In this document: piece after piece, positions 53,197 through 62,384 of the stretch
Layout of the letters: the number at the start of each line of letters is the position of its first letter
How positions within the stretch are numbered: position 1 is the first letter of the stretch
DNA from: Clostridia bacterium
GTDB taxonomy: Bacteria > Bacillota_A > Clostridia > Oscillospirales > CAG-272
Direction of reading: 5' to 3'
DNA length: 64,000 nucleotides
NCBI GenBank assembly: GCA_017466455.1
Contig: JAFTUD010000022.1
Location: 16,948 to 80,947, forward strand
Translations under genes and position numbers: made by a program
The notes under the pieces: generated by a model
Databases searched by the model: none
Seen by the model: only the letters and a program-made list of their open reading frames with translations
Told to the model about the DNA's origin: nothing

Positions 53197-53376
53197 GCAC
53201 AAAAAAGAGCCTTGTTCGACCTCGCAAAGCCGTTGATTTTTGTGCAAAATGTAGAAAGTAACGCGAAAAGTGTGAAGGTTTTGTGAAAACGGGCACCTAA
53301 CGGTTGCTTTTATGTTAAAATGAAAATGAAGAAAGGATATTTCTTTGAGATGATTCCAAAAAAAGGGGGAGTATTT

Positions 53377-54417
53377 ATGAAAAAGCTATTAGCATTATTT
53401 TTATCGCTTATTTTGTGCCTTGGCTGTCTTTTATCGTGCGACAAGAGCGAGGATACCTCGTGCGAGTCATCAAGCGAATCGCTAAGTGAGTCATCGAGCG
53501 AGAGTAAGGACTCATCAAGCGAATCAAGCAGTGAAGGCTCATCATCTTCCGGAAAAGCCCCTGATGCTGTGAGCGACGGCAAGGAATGTATAATCAAAAA
53601 CTCCGAGCTTGTGGCAACGAGAGAGAATGAGGACTATTATCCCACCGTCAATGCGGGTAATTATCTTGGGTCGGATTTGCCGAGCGAGATAGGAAATTAT
53701 TACAGGGAAATTTTGACCTATGAGGATTTTGCGCGCTTAGTGGAAAACCCGAGCGTTATTTCCGAGGATGTGTTTAACGATAGCGCGGTTTTGGTTGTAA
53801 AGCGAGTAACGGGCGGATATTTTTCGGATATAGGATTTAAAAAATACAGCACGCAAATTATAGGAAAAACCTCAATAGAACTTGATATATACACCAACAT
53901 GATGGCGGGAACAGATGATGTAAAAACACGCTACGACTACCTGCTTATCCCGAGAAATCGCTACTATGAGATTGATGAATACGAGCCTCTTTCGGGGGAA
54001 CTGACAATAAAGGAGAACAAAAAGGGGTATTACGAGCATTACGAAAGACCGCTTGGGGAGAAAATAGAGAACGGGCTGTATTTTGAGAGCATGTCAGGCG
54101 CAAACGAATACCTTTTATCAAGGGGATATGATAAAATGTCGTTCTCGGACAAATATGATGTGCTTATTTTGTCGCTTGACCTCGGTATTGATTTTGGGCT
54201 TGATAGTAAGAGCTATAACCTCGGCTTTTGCGACTTCAACACAAACGGAAGCGATATATACATCACCCTTGAAAGAGTGATTATAGACGAAAATTACGGA
54301 AGCGGTGACAAGGCTCCGAGCGTTTGCGCGATACAAATCCCAAAAAGCGAGATTTGCACCGAAATAGGCGATGAAATAACCGTTCATATTCTCGTTTCGG
54401 ACAGTCTTATTCGTTAA
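53377..54417 (+). CDS. Predicted lipoprotein with Ser/Glu linker
   Basis: A 346-residue lipoprotein: signal peptide, lipobox L-L-S-C (Cys near residue 22), then a low-complexity Ser/Glu/Asp spacer to about residue 65 that probably extends it through the cell wall. The mature part has two beta-rich segments, one with FNDSAVLVVKRVTGGYFSD and another with KYDVLILSLDLGIDFGLDSK. Both faintly resemble PrcB-type protease-inhibitor folds, but I would not assign that. ATG 53377 is chosen because GGGGGAG lies 5 nt upstream and it gives a proper signal peptide; the longer in-frame start does not. Confidence 0.78.
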   Translation: MKKLLALFLSLILCLGCLLSCDKSEDTSCESSSESLSESSSESKDSSSESSSEGSSSSGKAPDAVSDGKECIIKNSELVATRENEDYYPTVNAGNYLGSDLPSEIGNYYREILTYEDFARLVENPSVISEDVFNDSAVLVVKRVTGGYFSDIGFKKYSTQIIGKTSIELDIYTNMMAGTDDVKTRYDYLLIPRNRYYEIDEYEPLSGELTIKENKKGYYEHYERPLGEKIENGLYFESMSGANEYLLSRGYDKMSFSDKYDVLILSLDLGIDFGLDSKSYNLGFCDFNTNGSDIYITLERVIIDENYGSGDKAPSVCAIQIPKSEICTEIGDEITVHILVSDSLIR

Positions 54418-54548
54418 AAAGCGGTAAGCGGTTGGGAAAATCCTTGAAGAACAGGCGCATTTGCCTCTAAAACAGTATGAAAATAAATAAATATATAAGC
54501 ATTTTAATAGTTTTTTAATAAAAATATTAGTCAAATGCAAAAAAAGAC

Positions 54549-54578
54549 TTGACAAAATGATATTTATGTGTGTATAAT
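54549..54578 (+). promoter_or_regulatory. rpmH operon promoter
   Basis: TTGACA (54549-54554), an 18-bp spacer and TATAAT (54573-54578), about 85 bp upstream of rpmH. Confidence 0.85.
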
Positions 54579-54663
54579 ATACATTGTCTTGAAATCGAGA
54601 AAGATAATTCGGCTTAAAATTGATGCTAATATAGTGCCAATTTATGAATGAGGAGGTGCAGCT

Positions 54664-54798
54664 ATGTTAAGAACTTACCAACCAAAGAAGCGTCAAAGAA
54701 AAAAGGAACACGGCTTCAGAAAGAGAATGAGAACTGCTGACGGAAGAAAAGTTTTGAAAAGAAGACGCGCTAAGGGTCGCGCAAGACTCACATACTAA
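54664..54798 (+). CDS. rpmH: 50S ribosomal protein L34
   Basis: A 44-residue, very basic protein that begins [20 protein letters not shown] and ends with GRARLTY, the complete L34 sequence pattern. It is a component of the large ribosomal subunit. GAGGAGG lies 5 nt before the start. In most Bacillota rpmH is directly divergent from dnaA; here about 25 kb separates them. A hairpin follows before rnpA. Confidence 0.97.
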   Translation: MLRTYQPKKRQRKKEHGFRKRMRTADGRKVLKRRRAKGRARLTY

Positions 54799-54828
54799 TT
54801 ATAGTATAATCTTCTAATTGCTTTGATG

Positions 54829-54853
54829 TCCCCGAGAGTCATTCTCTCGGGGA
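54829..54853 (+). terminator. rpmH-rnpA attenuator hairpin
   Basis: TCCCCGAGAG/CTCTCGGGGA stem followed by TTTCTTT. Partial termination here would make L34 more abundant than RnpA. Confidence 0.75.
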
Positions 54854-54930
54854 TTTCTTTAAGCGAACAATCGAGAGATTTAAAATCAAGTACTATCAAG
54901 TGTAGCGATTTGGCTACAAGCGAGGTGCAT

Positions 54931-55320
54931 ATGAAGCATATTGCCATCGGTGAAAACCATCTATACTCGAAGACCTACGCAAAAGGGGCGAAGTTTATCG
55001 GACGCCATGTAATCATGTATGTTCTGAAGGATTTTCGCGCGCACAAGCTAATGCTTGCCAACCCCAAAAAGGAATATGTAAACCGCATCGGGCTTACCGT
55101 TTCAAAGAAAATCGGCAAGGCGCACAAGCGAAACCGTGTGAAAAGAATTTTGCGTGAGGGATTAAGACAGGTTGAAAATGAAAATAATCTAAAAAAGGGA
55201 TTTCTTATTGTCCTTGTTGCAAGACCAAGCGCGACAGGTGCGAAAAGCACGGACATAAGAAACGATTTAACAAAAGCCGTAAAGGCTTTAAATCTCATAA
55301 GAAATGAAAAAAATTCTTAA
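54931..55320 (+). CDS. rnpA: Ribonuclease P protein component
   Basis: A 129-residue basic protein that assists the RNase P RNA in 5' maturation of tRNAs. The RNR signature is intact: [15 protein letters not shown], preceded by [16 protein letters not shown] 54931 is preceded by GAGGTG; the long in-frame extension upstream runs through the attenuator hairpin and is not used. The 3' end overlaps yidD by 17 bp. Confidence 0.95.
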   Translation: MKHIAIGENHLYSKTYAKGAKFIGRHVIMYVLKDFRAHKLMLANPKKEYVNRIGLTVSKKIGKAHKRNRVKRILREGLRQVENENNLKKGFLIVLVARPSATGAKSTDIRNDLTKAVKALNLIRNEKNS

Positions 55321-55561
55321 ATTTTTCATAAAGCTATACCGCAAGCTCATCTCCCCTCTTTTGCCGAACGCGTGTCGCTTTACGCCGACATGCTCGCAGT
55401 ACGCAATAGAGGCTATTGACAAATTCGGTGCGGTGCGTGGCTCAATTTTGGCGATTTGGCGAATTTTGAGGTGCAATCCGTTCTGCCGAGGCGGTTATGA
55501 CCCCGTGCCCGATAAATTCACATTTAAGAGGCAGGAAAAAACAGGAGAAAAAAATGATTGA
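55304..55561 (+). CDS. yidD: Membrane protein insertion efficiency factor YidD
   Basis: An 85-residue protein with the family core [22 protein letters not shown] (quoted in part) and the cysteines of [14 protein letters not shown]. It assists YidC-dependent insertion of membrane proteins. It overlaps rnpA at its start by 17 bp and yidC at its end by 8 bp, a compact translationally coupled arrangement. Confidence 0.95.
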   Translation: MKKILKFFIKLYRKLISPLLPNACRFTPTCSQYAIEAIDKFGAVRGSILAIWRILRCNPFCRGGYDPVPDKFTFKRQEKTGEKND

Positions 55562-56555
55562 TTTTTTAGCTAAATTACTCGGTTATGTTATGCGCGGCTG
55601 CTCATGGCTAACGGGTAATAACTACATTTTAGCGCTTTTGATTTTTGCGCTTGCTATGCAGATTCTTATGCTTCCTCTCGGAATTAAACAGCATAAGAAC
55701 ATGGTAAGACAGGCAAGCCTAAGACCAAAGGAAATGGCTATAAAAAATAAGTACAAGGGCAGAAATGACCAAGCAACACAAAAGAAGCTACAAGAGGAAA
55801 TAATGGCTCTTTATCAAAAGGAAGGCTATTCGCAGTTTGCAGGATGCCTGCCTATGATAGTTCAGCTCATTATCATCTTCCCACTTTATCAGGTAGTTAT
55901 CCGCCCGCTTGAGTTCGTTGCAGGACTTAGCGAAAAGGTTTGTAGCGAGCTTACAGCATATGCGCAGTCGCTTGGCGTATCACTTGGAAAGAGCGCACAG
56001 CAGGTACAGCTTGCAAGCTGGCTAAGGGGTGAGCATGCTCCGATTACCGCAGTTGAGGGAGTTATCTCTCAGGAGTCGGTAGATGCAATAAACGGTCTTG
56101 CGGACATTCCGAATATGACCCTTTTCGGCACCGACCTTGGAGCTACACCGTTTGACTCGTTCGGACAAAGCTACTGGTGGCTCATCTTCATTCCAATTAT
56201 AAACCTTGGACTGACCTATCTTTCACAGTTCCTTTCAAAGAAGCTTTCGTATCAGGGAACACAGGCAGAGCAAATGAACAACTCATCAATGAAGATGATG
56301 ATGTATGTTCTCCCACTCATGACCCTGTTCATTACCTTCGGATTTGCGTCAGCAATCGGTATTTACTGGATTTTCAGAACGCTTCTTTCAATGCTTCAGC
56401 AGTTCCTTCTTCCTAAGATTTGGAAATATCCTACCTTCACCGAGGAGGATTATAAGAAGGCTGAAAGAGAGGCTAAGGGAACAACTAAAAAGGGCTCTAC
56501 CAACTTCACCTTGAAGCCGGGAGAGTATAGGTCGCTTCACCACATAGACGATTAA
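55554..56555 (+). CDS. yidC: Membrane protein insertase YidC
   Basis: A 333-residue Bacillota-type YidC/Oxa1 insertase without the large periplasmic domain of Gram-negatives. Membrane segments include [20 protein letters not shown], then the cytoplasmic coiled coil with [20 protein letters not shown] and the hydrophobic [20 protein letters not shown]. It has no lipobox, unlike SpoIIIJ. ATG 55554 has AGGAG 6 nt upstream; the upstream in-frame extension overlaps yidD. Confidence 0.94.
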   Translation: MIDFLAKLLGYVMRGCSWLTGNNYILALLIFALAMQILMLPLGIKQHKNMVRQASLRPKEMAIKNKYKGRNDQATQKKLQEEIMALYQKEGYSQFAGCLPMIVQLIIIFPLYQVVIRPLEFVAGLSEKVCSELTAYAQSLGVSLGKSAQQVQLASWLRGEHAPITAVEGVISQESVDAINGLADIPNMTLFGTDLGATPFDSFGQSYWWLIFIPIINLGLTYLSQFLSKKLSYQGTQAEQMNNSSMKMMMYVLPLMTLFITFGFASAIGIYWIFRTLLSMLQQFLLPKIWKYPTFTEEDYKKAEREAKGTTKKGSTNFTLKPGEYRSLHHIDD

Positions 56556-56605
56556 AACTCTAAAAAACAAATACTTGTATTAGTAAGCAGGTAAAAGGAA
56601 TAACA

Positions 56606-57520
56606 ATGAAATTTGAATATACAGTTACAGGAAAAACCGTTACGGAAGCGTATGATAAGGCAACCGCACTCTACGCAAGCCTTGGCGAAATTGTTGAGTC
56701 CAAGGTAATTTCCGAGGGTAAGAAGGGCTTTCTTGGCATTTTCGGCGCACAGGATGCCGAAATCCGTGTTATCGTTGACGACGGAAAAGAGGAAAGAAAG
56801 GCTCCCGTTACCGAGAAAAAGGCGGATAATAAGAACACTAATAAGGGCGTAAGCACTCAAAAGCACGAAAATACCGAGAAAAAGGCGGAGAACAGCAACG
56901 AAAACGCCAAAAATGCGACACAGGGTGCGCAAAACGCTCCAAAGAAGAATAATAAGAAGCAAAGAAACAATAATAATGCGCAGGTGGCTAAGCAAGCCCC
57001 TGAAAGAGAACCGCTTAAGGATGAGGACATTAAGGTTACAGCTCACGAAAAGGAGCTTGCAATCGGCTTTATTAAGTCCTTCGTTGACTCAATCGGCATG
57101 AAGTGCGAGGTTAAGGGCGACCTTACCCCTAACGAGGACGGCTATGTATCCCGTCTTGTTACCATTGAGGGCGATACCGTTTCCTCACTTATCGGACATC
57201 ACGGCGAAACGCTTGACGCAATTCAATACCTTGCAAACCTCTGCCTCGCAAGAAAGAGCGACGGCGACCATAAGGAGTATGTAAAGGTTATTGTCGATAT
57301 TGAAAACTACCGTGAAAAGAGAGAGGCAACCCTTCGCGCTCTTGCAAGAAAGATGTCGGAAAAGGCTCTGCGTCAGAGAAGAAATGTTCACCTTGACCCG
57401 ATGAACCCATATGAGAGAAGAATTATCCACTCCGAGGTTCAAAAGATTGAGGGCGTTTCAACTCACTCCGTAGGCTACGACGAAACAAGAAAAATCGTTA
57501 TCACCGTTGATAAAAAATAA
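56606..57520 (+). CDS. jag: Jag/KhpB RNA-binding protein
   Basis: A 304-residue protein. The N-terminal Jag domain (EYTVTGKTVTEAYDKA ... KKGFLGIFGAQDAEI) is followed by a long Asn/Lys/Glu-rich disordered linker (about 75-145). The KH domain contains VSSLIGHHGETLDAIQYLANL and the C-terminal R3H domain RRIIHSEVQKIEGVSTHSVG. With KhpA it binds RNAs and affects cell elongation in Bacillota. Order yidC-jag is conserved. The start has AAAGGAAT upstream. Confidence 0.94.
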   Translation: MKFEYTVTGKTVTEAYDKATALYASLGEIVESKVISEGKKGFLGIFGAQDAEIRVIVDDGKEERKAPVTEKKADNKNTNKGVSTQKHENTEKKAENSNENAKNATQGAQNAPKKNNKKQRNNNNAQVAKQAPEREPLKDEDIKVTAHEKELAIGFIKSFVDSIGMKCEVKGDLTPNEDGYVSRLVTIEGDTVSSLIGHHGETLDAIQYLANLCLARKSDGDHKEYVKVIVDIENYREKREATLRALARKMSEKALRQRRNVHLDPMNPYERRIIHSEVQKIEGVSTHSVGYDETRKIVITVDKK

Positions 57521-57540
57521 CAACAATAATAATAAAAATA

Positions 57541-57574
57541 CCGCACACAGACAAACTCTGTGTGCGGTTTTTTT
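57541..57574 (+). terminator. Intrinsic terminator after jag
   Basis: CCGCACACAG/CTGTGTGCGG stem, 7-nt loop, seven T residues. Confidence 0.93.
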
Positions 57575-58246
57575 ATGCACGAAGGCGGAGTCTGCCTGCG
57601 GGCAGAATTCGGAATTCGGAATTCGGAGTTCGGAATAATGCTTCGCAAATGCGGAGTTCGGATGTGCGCACACCCCAAGAACACGAGCCTTGGCGAAGTG
57701 CGATTGGCTGGTGGTAGCCATGCACGCGACCGTAGGGAGTCGCAGTGAGGAATTCGGAATGATAAGTTAGAATATTGCTTCGGGGCGAATGGAAATAATT
57801 CATACTAAACAAAGGCGGATTTTGCCACCCGAGGCACTCGGGCGAAGTGCGATTGGCTGGTGGTAGCCATGCACGCGACCGTAGGGAGTCGCAATGCGGA
57901 GTGGTGCTAACGCAAGCTCGACATGTCCCTTCGGGACGCGATATGTTTCGCTACGCTCAACTCGATATGTCCTACGGACACGATATGTCCCTTCGGGACA
58001 CGATATTCACCTGCGGTGAACGATACGGCTAATGCCGTAAAGAGTCCAAGGTTTTGTGACACAGGGGAAAGAGCTGAGTGGTATAATTAGGGCACAAGGT
58101 TGAGGAGCAAGACGGGAGCTACTGGGTGAAACAGTGGTTAAGGCGGTATTTTTTGCTCACGGTCAACCGAAAAATCAGAGGTATAGGAAAAACAAGAAAA
58201 AATCAGATAAGCCCGAGAGGGAAAATTACGGAGGTCGAAGAAAAAA
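57575..58246. repeat. Repeat mosaic between jag and the DUF1292-like gene
   Basis: In order: GAATTCGGAATTCGGA units (57604-57660); inverted GCGACTCCC modules at 57655-57752 and 57842-57895; an inverted E3 copy at 57768-57842; and a CGATATG hairpin array at 57915-58030 (stems GTCC/GGAC, GTCCC/GGGAC, TTCACC/GGTGAA, GGC/GCC). The remaining 200 bp before the next gene shows nothing I can name. Confidence 0.7.
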
Positions 58247-58735
58247 ATGGCATTAACACAAATTAAGGAAGCAAAATCAACTACCGAGGATTATTTAGAA
58301 AAGGAAACAATCCAAGCGTTTGTAAAAAAGAATGAGGAAAAGGCGAAAACGCTTTACGATATTTTATCAGATAAGGACAATAAGGATCTAATCACGCTCG
58401 AGGATGAGCGAGGAGAGGACATAATTTTTAAACAGCTTGCAGTAATTCCAATGGGCGAGGTGGTATACTGCATACTGAAGCCCGTTTTTGGCGGTAGCTT
58501 TAATGCAGGAGAAGCGATAGCCTTTAGACTTAGAGAGCTTAGCAATGGAGAAGAGGCTCTAACGGTGGTAACCGATAAAATAAGATCAATTAAAATTTTT
58601 CTTCAATATTATAAGATGATTGCAGGTGCGGTTGAACAAGGAAATGCGTCAGATGAAGAAAAAAACGAAAAAATACGACTTATAAATTCCCTCTCGGAAT
58701 ACTACACAATGGAGCTGAAAAGGCTTGAGCAATAA
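58247..58735 (+). CDS. DUF1292-like small protein
   Basis: A 162-residue soluble protein. The central segment LITLEDERGEDIIFKQLAVI, EVVYCILKPVFGG and AFRLRELSNGEEALTVV resembles the DUF1292/YrzB pattern of small Bacillota proteins (ITLxDExGxExxFE ... YVxLxP). The N-terminal 45 residues and the helical C-terminus are extra. Function is unknown for the family. It is the first gene of a plus-strand cluster that includes a VirD4-like ATPase. GGAGG lies about 14 nt upstream of the ATG. Confidence 0.65.
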   Translation: MALTQIKEAKSTTEDYLEKETIQAFVKKNEEKAKTLYDILSDKDNKDLITLEDERGEDIIFKQLAVIPMGEVVYCILKPVFGGSFNAGEAIAFRLRELSNGEEALTVVTDKIRSIKIFLQYYKMIAGAVEQGNASDEEKNEKIRLINSLSEYYTMELKRLEQ

Positions 58736-58761
58736 ATACAAAAAATCCCCGATTTTTTACA

Positions 58762-58950
58762 GCCCGAGTGCCTCGGGTGGCAATATCCGACATCGTTTAG
58801 AGTGAACCGTTTCTATACGCCCCGAAGCAATTCGCAAGTGCGGAATTCGGAGTGCGGAGTTCGGAATGATAAGTTAGAATATTGCTCGGGGAGTGTGGAA
58901 GCAATTTATACCAAATAAAAGCGGAGTTTACCACCCGAGGTACTCGGGAA
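58762..58950. repeat. Inverted pair of E3 modules
   Basis: A forward E3 (58762-58831: CCCGAGTGCCTCGGG, CCGACATCGTTTAGAGTG, CGCCCCGAAG) and a reverse E3 (58883-58950: GCTCGGGGAGTGTGG, CCACCCGAGGTACTCGGG) flank 7-bp GCGGAAT/TCGGAGT units. The whole can fold as one long imperfect palindrome. Confidence 0.75.
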
Positions 58951-58978
58951 AAATATAATATAAAAGGAGAGAACGGCT

Positions 58979-60577
58979 ATGATAAAGCTTACAACACTTG
59001 AGGAAAGATTTTTAACCTCTTATTTTCAAATTGAAATGCTTGTTGGAAAATTCATTTCCGATGAGGAAAACGACAGACTTTTCGCGTCACTTGCGGACAT
59101 TTACCTAATAGCGAGCGAGCGCAGAGCAGAGCTTTCGGCTCTTAAGGAGCTTGATGCGGTAAAGAGCATAGGAAGCAACTACGAATACAATCTACATAGA
59201 AGAATAGTTACCTTTAACCGCCTTACGAATTATCAGTCGTGCAGTGAGGACGAGCTTTATGTATGTGACATAAAGGGCAGAAGCGCGACAACGCTCGAGG
59301 AGCTTGGCTTCAATTTCGTGCTTGACACAACGAGCCCTGCGGTTGTAAGATTTCTCACAAATACAGCAGGACAGGGAGTCGTGCTTTCAATGAGAATACT
59401 CGGCACGCTTCAAGCGCTCGGCATTTTCGTAACAAGAAACGAAAGAGCAGGCTTAAAGCTTCTTACCAAGGCATCAAAGTGGAACGACCCTGACGCAATG
59501 CTTACTCTCCTTTGCCACGATAAGGATACAAGAGAGAACAGCATTTCGATGCTTCGCTCCGTTTCCGAGGGCACACCCTTCGAGGCGATTTACAGCTCTG
59601 CGAAATCGCATTACGGCTTCGGTGAGGTAGGGCGCCACCTTGAAACAGAGCTTGTTATGAGCGCGCTTGCGCTTCACAGCAAGAGCCTGCGCCCCGAGAT
59701 TTACTCTCCGCAAATTGCAAGAATTGCATATAGCGAGATATTAACACCCGTTGATAAGAAAAGGCTCGTTCTTAATAACATTGAGCTTGTAGGCGAGGCG
59801 AACAGCCTTCCTATCGGTCTTAAGAGATATGAGCTTAAGCTCAGCGAAAGCCCCGCGCCTACCGTGCTTGAAAGACAGAGCGAGGCAAACGACATAATCC
59901 AAGGCGTTATGTACTCGGCGCAAACCGACAACTCGCTCAGCCCCTGCATTGTCGCAAACGACGACTTTGTTGCGGATCAATGTCAAAGCCTTATCGCAAA
60001 CGCGTTTCCCGACGCGAATGTGGTAAGCATTGACGCAAACGAGCTTTACGGAAACGACCTTAACAGCGACAAGAACAACATAATCGTGCGCTCCCTCTCG
60101 GAGAGCAAGAGAAACATTCTTCTCCTTGTAATCAGAGGCAGAGCCGACGCGCGCATTGTCGAGGTTGTGTCAAAGTTCCTTCGCGCTCCCGAGAGAAGGG
60201 AATTTCGCCTTAGCGTGCCAAGCGTAACGCTTGATTTGTCGGGAGTAGTAACCGTTTGCATTACCGATATGCAAAATCACAAGCTTGTAAAGCCGTTTTG
60301 CGACAACATAGAGGTTGCAAATATGACACGCGAGGAAAAGGAAGGCGCAATTTACAAAATCCTTGCCGAGAGGGCGCAGGCGTACGGCATTGAGGGTCTT
60401 GAAATCACCCCCGAGGCAAAGGACGCACTGCTTACTCGCATAGACAGCTTTGCAATGACCGAGAGCATTCTTGACCGTCTTGCATACTCCTGCAAGAGCC
60501 GAAACGGCGAGCGTGTAATTGACCTTGAAAGGGCAAGCAAGCTCATTGAGTCAAGGGCAGGCAAATTAGGATTTTAA
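58979..60577 (+). CDS. Large protein with Sel1-like helices and a degenerate AAA+-like C-terminus
   Basis: A 532-residue soluble protein that I do not recognise. Residues about 130-240 hold short helical repeats (LGIFVTRNERAGLKLLTKAS), faintly Sel1-like. Residues about 310-520 follow the beta-alpha order of an AAA+ module: NILLLVIRGRADARIVEVVSKF at the Walker B position, VVTVCITDMQNHKLVKPF at sensor 1 and a Clp/Lon-like lid ending in IDLERASKLIESR. No Walker A or catalytic acid is visible, so it is probably inactive as an ATPase. GGAGAG precedes the start. It lies upstream of the VirD4-like gene. Confidence 0.6.
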   Translation: MIKLTTLEERFLTSYFQIEMLVGKFISDEENDRLFASLADIYLIASERRAELSALKELDAVKSIGSNYEYNLHRRIVTFNRLTNYQSCSEDELYVCDIKGRSATTLEELGFNFVLDTTSPAVVRFLTNTAGQGVVLSMRILGTLQALGIFVTRNERAGLKLLTKASKWNDPDAMLTLLCHDKDTRENSISMLRSVSEGTPFEAIYSSAKSHYGFGEVGRHLETELVMSALALHSKSLRPEIYSPQIARIAYSEILTPVDKKRLVLNNIELVGEANSLPIGLKRYELKLSESPAPTVLERQSEANDIIQGVMYSAQTDNSLSPCIVANDDFVADQCQSLIANAFPDANVVSIDANELYGNDLNSDKNNIIVRSLSESKRNILLLVIRGRADARIVEVVSKFLRAPERREFRLSVPSVTLDLSGVVTVCITDMQNHKLVKPFCDNIEVANMTREEKEGAIYKILAERAQAYGIEGLEITPEAKDALLTRIDSFAMTESILDRLAYSCKSRNGERVIDLERASKLIESRAGKLGF

Positions 60578-60675
60578 TAGGCTTTGCTATCAGCTTCCCC
60601 GCCAAGGGGGAGCATAGATGGCAATTAAACAATACGACATAGGTCGTGTATACGACGAAATGAGAGGAATATATA

Positions 60676-62373
60676 ATGAATAACCTAATAAACTCAGGAC
60701 TCCTGCGCGGATATGAGTCCAAGCAATTAAAGCGTTACGATGACCCTATTGATACATTACCCGAGATGGTATCGTTTGATGACCTTCCGAACAAGGAGAT
60801 AAACGGAGTCCTTCTCGTAAACCGCCACATAGATGGCAAGCTTATGCAAATCTACTCCAAGGAAAACACACACGAGCTTATAATTTCCGCAACAGGTGGC
60901 GGTAAAAGCTCATCGTGTGTAATTCCGCAGGTTGTGTCGTTTGGAAAGCAAAAGGTAAAGAAGTCAATGATTATCTCCGACCCTAAGGGCGAGATTTACA
61001 AACGGACGGCAAAAATCCTCGAGCAAGAGGGCTACCGCGTATACCTTCTTAACTACCGTGATACTGCACATAGCGAATTTTGGAATCCGCTAACTCCTAT
61101 TTACAGAGCATATCATAATGTATTTAAGATTTATGATGAAATTGAAGTGGTGCAAACGGATAAGGGATATAAAAATAAGTTCCGTGGCAAGATTTATAAC
61201 AGTCAAAGCCAGCTTGACCGTGAAATTGATGTTCTCTTTGAGGCGGAGATGGACAAGGTTGGTAATATGATTGATGAAATCGCAGGAATGATGATCACCG
61301 CCGAAAGCACTAAGGAAAAGACATGGGAATACGGCGCTATGGAGCTTCTTAAGGCGTTTCTTTGGGCGATGCTTGAGGATAGCCGACCCACCGAGGACGG
61401 AAAGGAGCCGACAATTACGGAAAAAACCTTCTCACTCAGAACAATCTTCCGTATTTTTGCGTGCTTCAGACCCCTTTCGGACTCATCTCCCGATAAGGGC
61501 TACTTTGAGGACAGAAGCCACGATAGCCCTGCGTTCATCTTCTCCCGTACAGCAATGGACTGCGCAAGAGTAACAAGAAGCGGATATACATCTACCTTCC
61601 TTTCAAAGATGAATGTATATAAGAACGCCGCCGTTCAGACAGTAACCTGCTGTAACTCCTTTGAGTTTGATGAGCTTGTTGACGGACATGTAGCGGTATT
61701 TATCGACTATCAGGACGAAATCAAGACACAATATCAGCTTATCAGTCTGTTCGTGCAAAATGCGTATAAGTTCCTTATAGAGCAGGCAAATAAGACACCG
61801 TCAGGCAGGCTTGAAACACCGTTTTACTTCATGCTTGATGAGTTCGGTAACTTCCCCGCAATAACAGACTTTGACACAGGCATTACCGCGGCAAGGGGCA
61901 GAAATATTTACTTCTGTCTTGTGCTTCAGTCCTATTCACAGCTTGAGCATGTGTACGGAAAGGAAACTGCCGAGATTATCCGTGATAACCTCAATGTGAA
62001 AATCTTCCTCGGCTCAAACAACCCGAACACCCTAAAGACCTTCCAGAGCGAGTGCGGTGACTACACAAGGCTATCTCCGCTTACAGCGCTTAACGGAAAC
62101 GGCTCGGAGATTACAAGCTACGCAATAGAAACAATTCCTATCGTTACAAGGAGTGAGCTGTCCTGCTTTGAGCCGGGCGAGTGCGTAATTACGGAGCTTA
62201 ACTCCCCCTACACGCTTTGGTCCAAGCTCGAAAGATACTTCCTTTGCGAGGAGTTCAAGGCGCTTCCTATGGCAAGTGAGCATGATTATAAATCGAAGGT
62301 AAACCCCTACGAGAGCGCATATATGTTTGAGCTTACAAAGAAGATGAAAAGCAAAAGCGGATTTGATTTTTAA
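60676..62373 (+). CDS. VirD4/TraG-like ATPase without membrane anchor
   Basis: A 565-residue protein related to type IV coupling proteins. Walker A is ISATGGGKSSS (residues 70-80), then MIISDPKGEIYKRTAKIL, NYRDTAHSEFWNPL, and Walker B FYFMLDEFGNFP near residue 388. CLVLQSYSQLEHVYG and NVKIFLGSNNPNT are typical downstream blocks. Coupling proteins normally have two N-terminal membrane helices; here there are none. No relaxase or conjugation channel genes are present in the window. A soluble DNA- or protein-pumping ATPase with an unknown partner is possible. GAGAGGAAT precedes the ATG. Confidence 0.82.
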   Translation: MNNLINSGLLRGYESKQLKRYDDPIDTLPEMVSFDDLPNKEINGVLLVNRHIDGKLMQIYSKENTHELIISATGGGKSSSCVIPQVVSFGKQKVKKSMIISDPKGEIYKRTAKILEQEGYRVYLLNYRDTAHSEFWNPLTPIYRAYHNVFKIYDEIEVVQTDKGYKNKFRGKIYNSQSQLDREIDVLFEAEMDKVGNMIDEIAGMMITAESTKEKTWEYGAMELLKAFLWAMLEDSRPTEDGKEPTITEKTFSLRTIFRIFACFRPLSDSSPDKGYFEDRSHDSPAFIFSRTAMDCARVTRSGYTSTFLSKMNVYKNAAVQTVTCCNSFEFDELVDGHVAVFIDYQDEIKTQYQLISLFVQNAYKFLIEQANKTPSGRLETPFYFMLDEFGNFPAITDFDTGITAARGRNIYFCLVLQSYSQLEHVYGKETAEIIRDNLNVKIFLGSNNPNTLKTFQSECGDYTRLSPLTALNGNGSEITSYAIETIPIVTRSELSCFEPGECVITELNSPYTLWSKLERYFLCEEFKALPMASEHDYKSKVNPYESAYMFELTKKMKSKSGFDF

Positions 62374-62384
62374 GGAGGGATAAT

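Noticed and set aside
52484..53296. Long open frames on the minus strand over the ygiQ repeat region
   Set aside because: They exist because the 42-bp unit lacks stop codons in several frames. The plus-strand YgiQ protein explains the region; the antisense frames have no ribosome binding site or recognisable domain.
60676..62373. Integrative conjugative element based on the VirD4-like gene
   Set aside because: No relaxase, VirB4, integrase or attachment site was found; evidence is a single coupling-protein-like ATPase.
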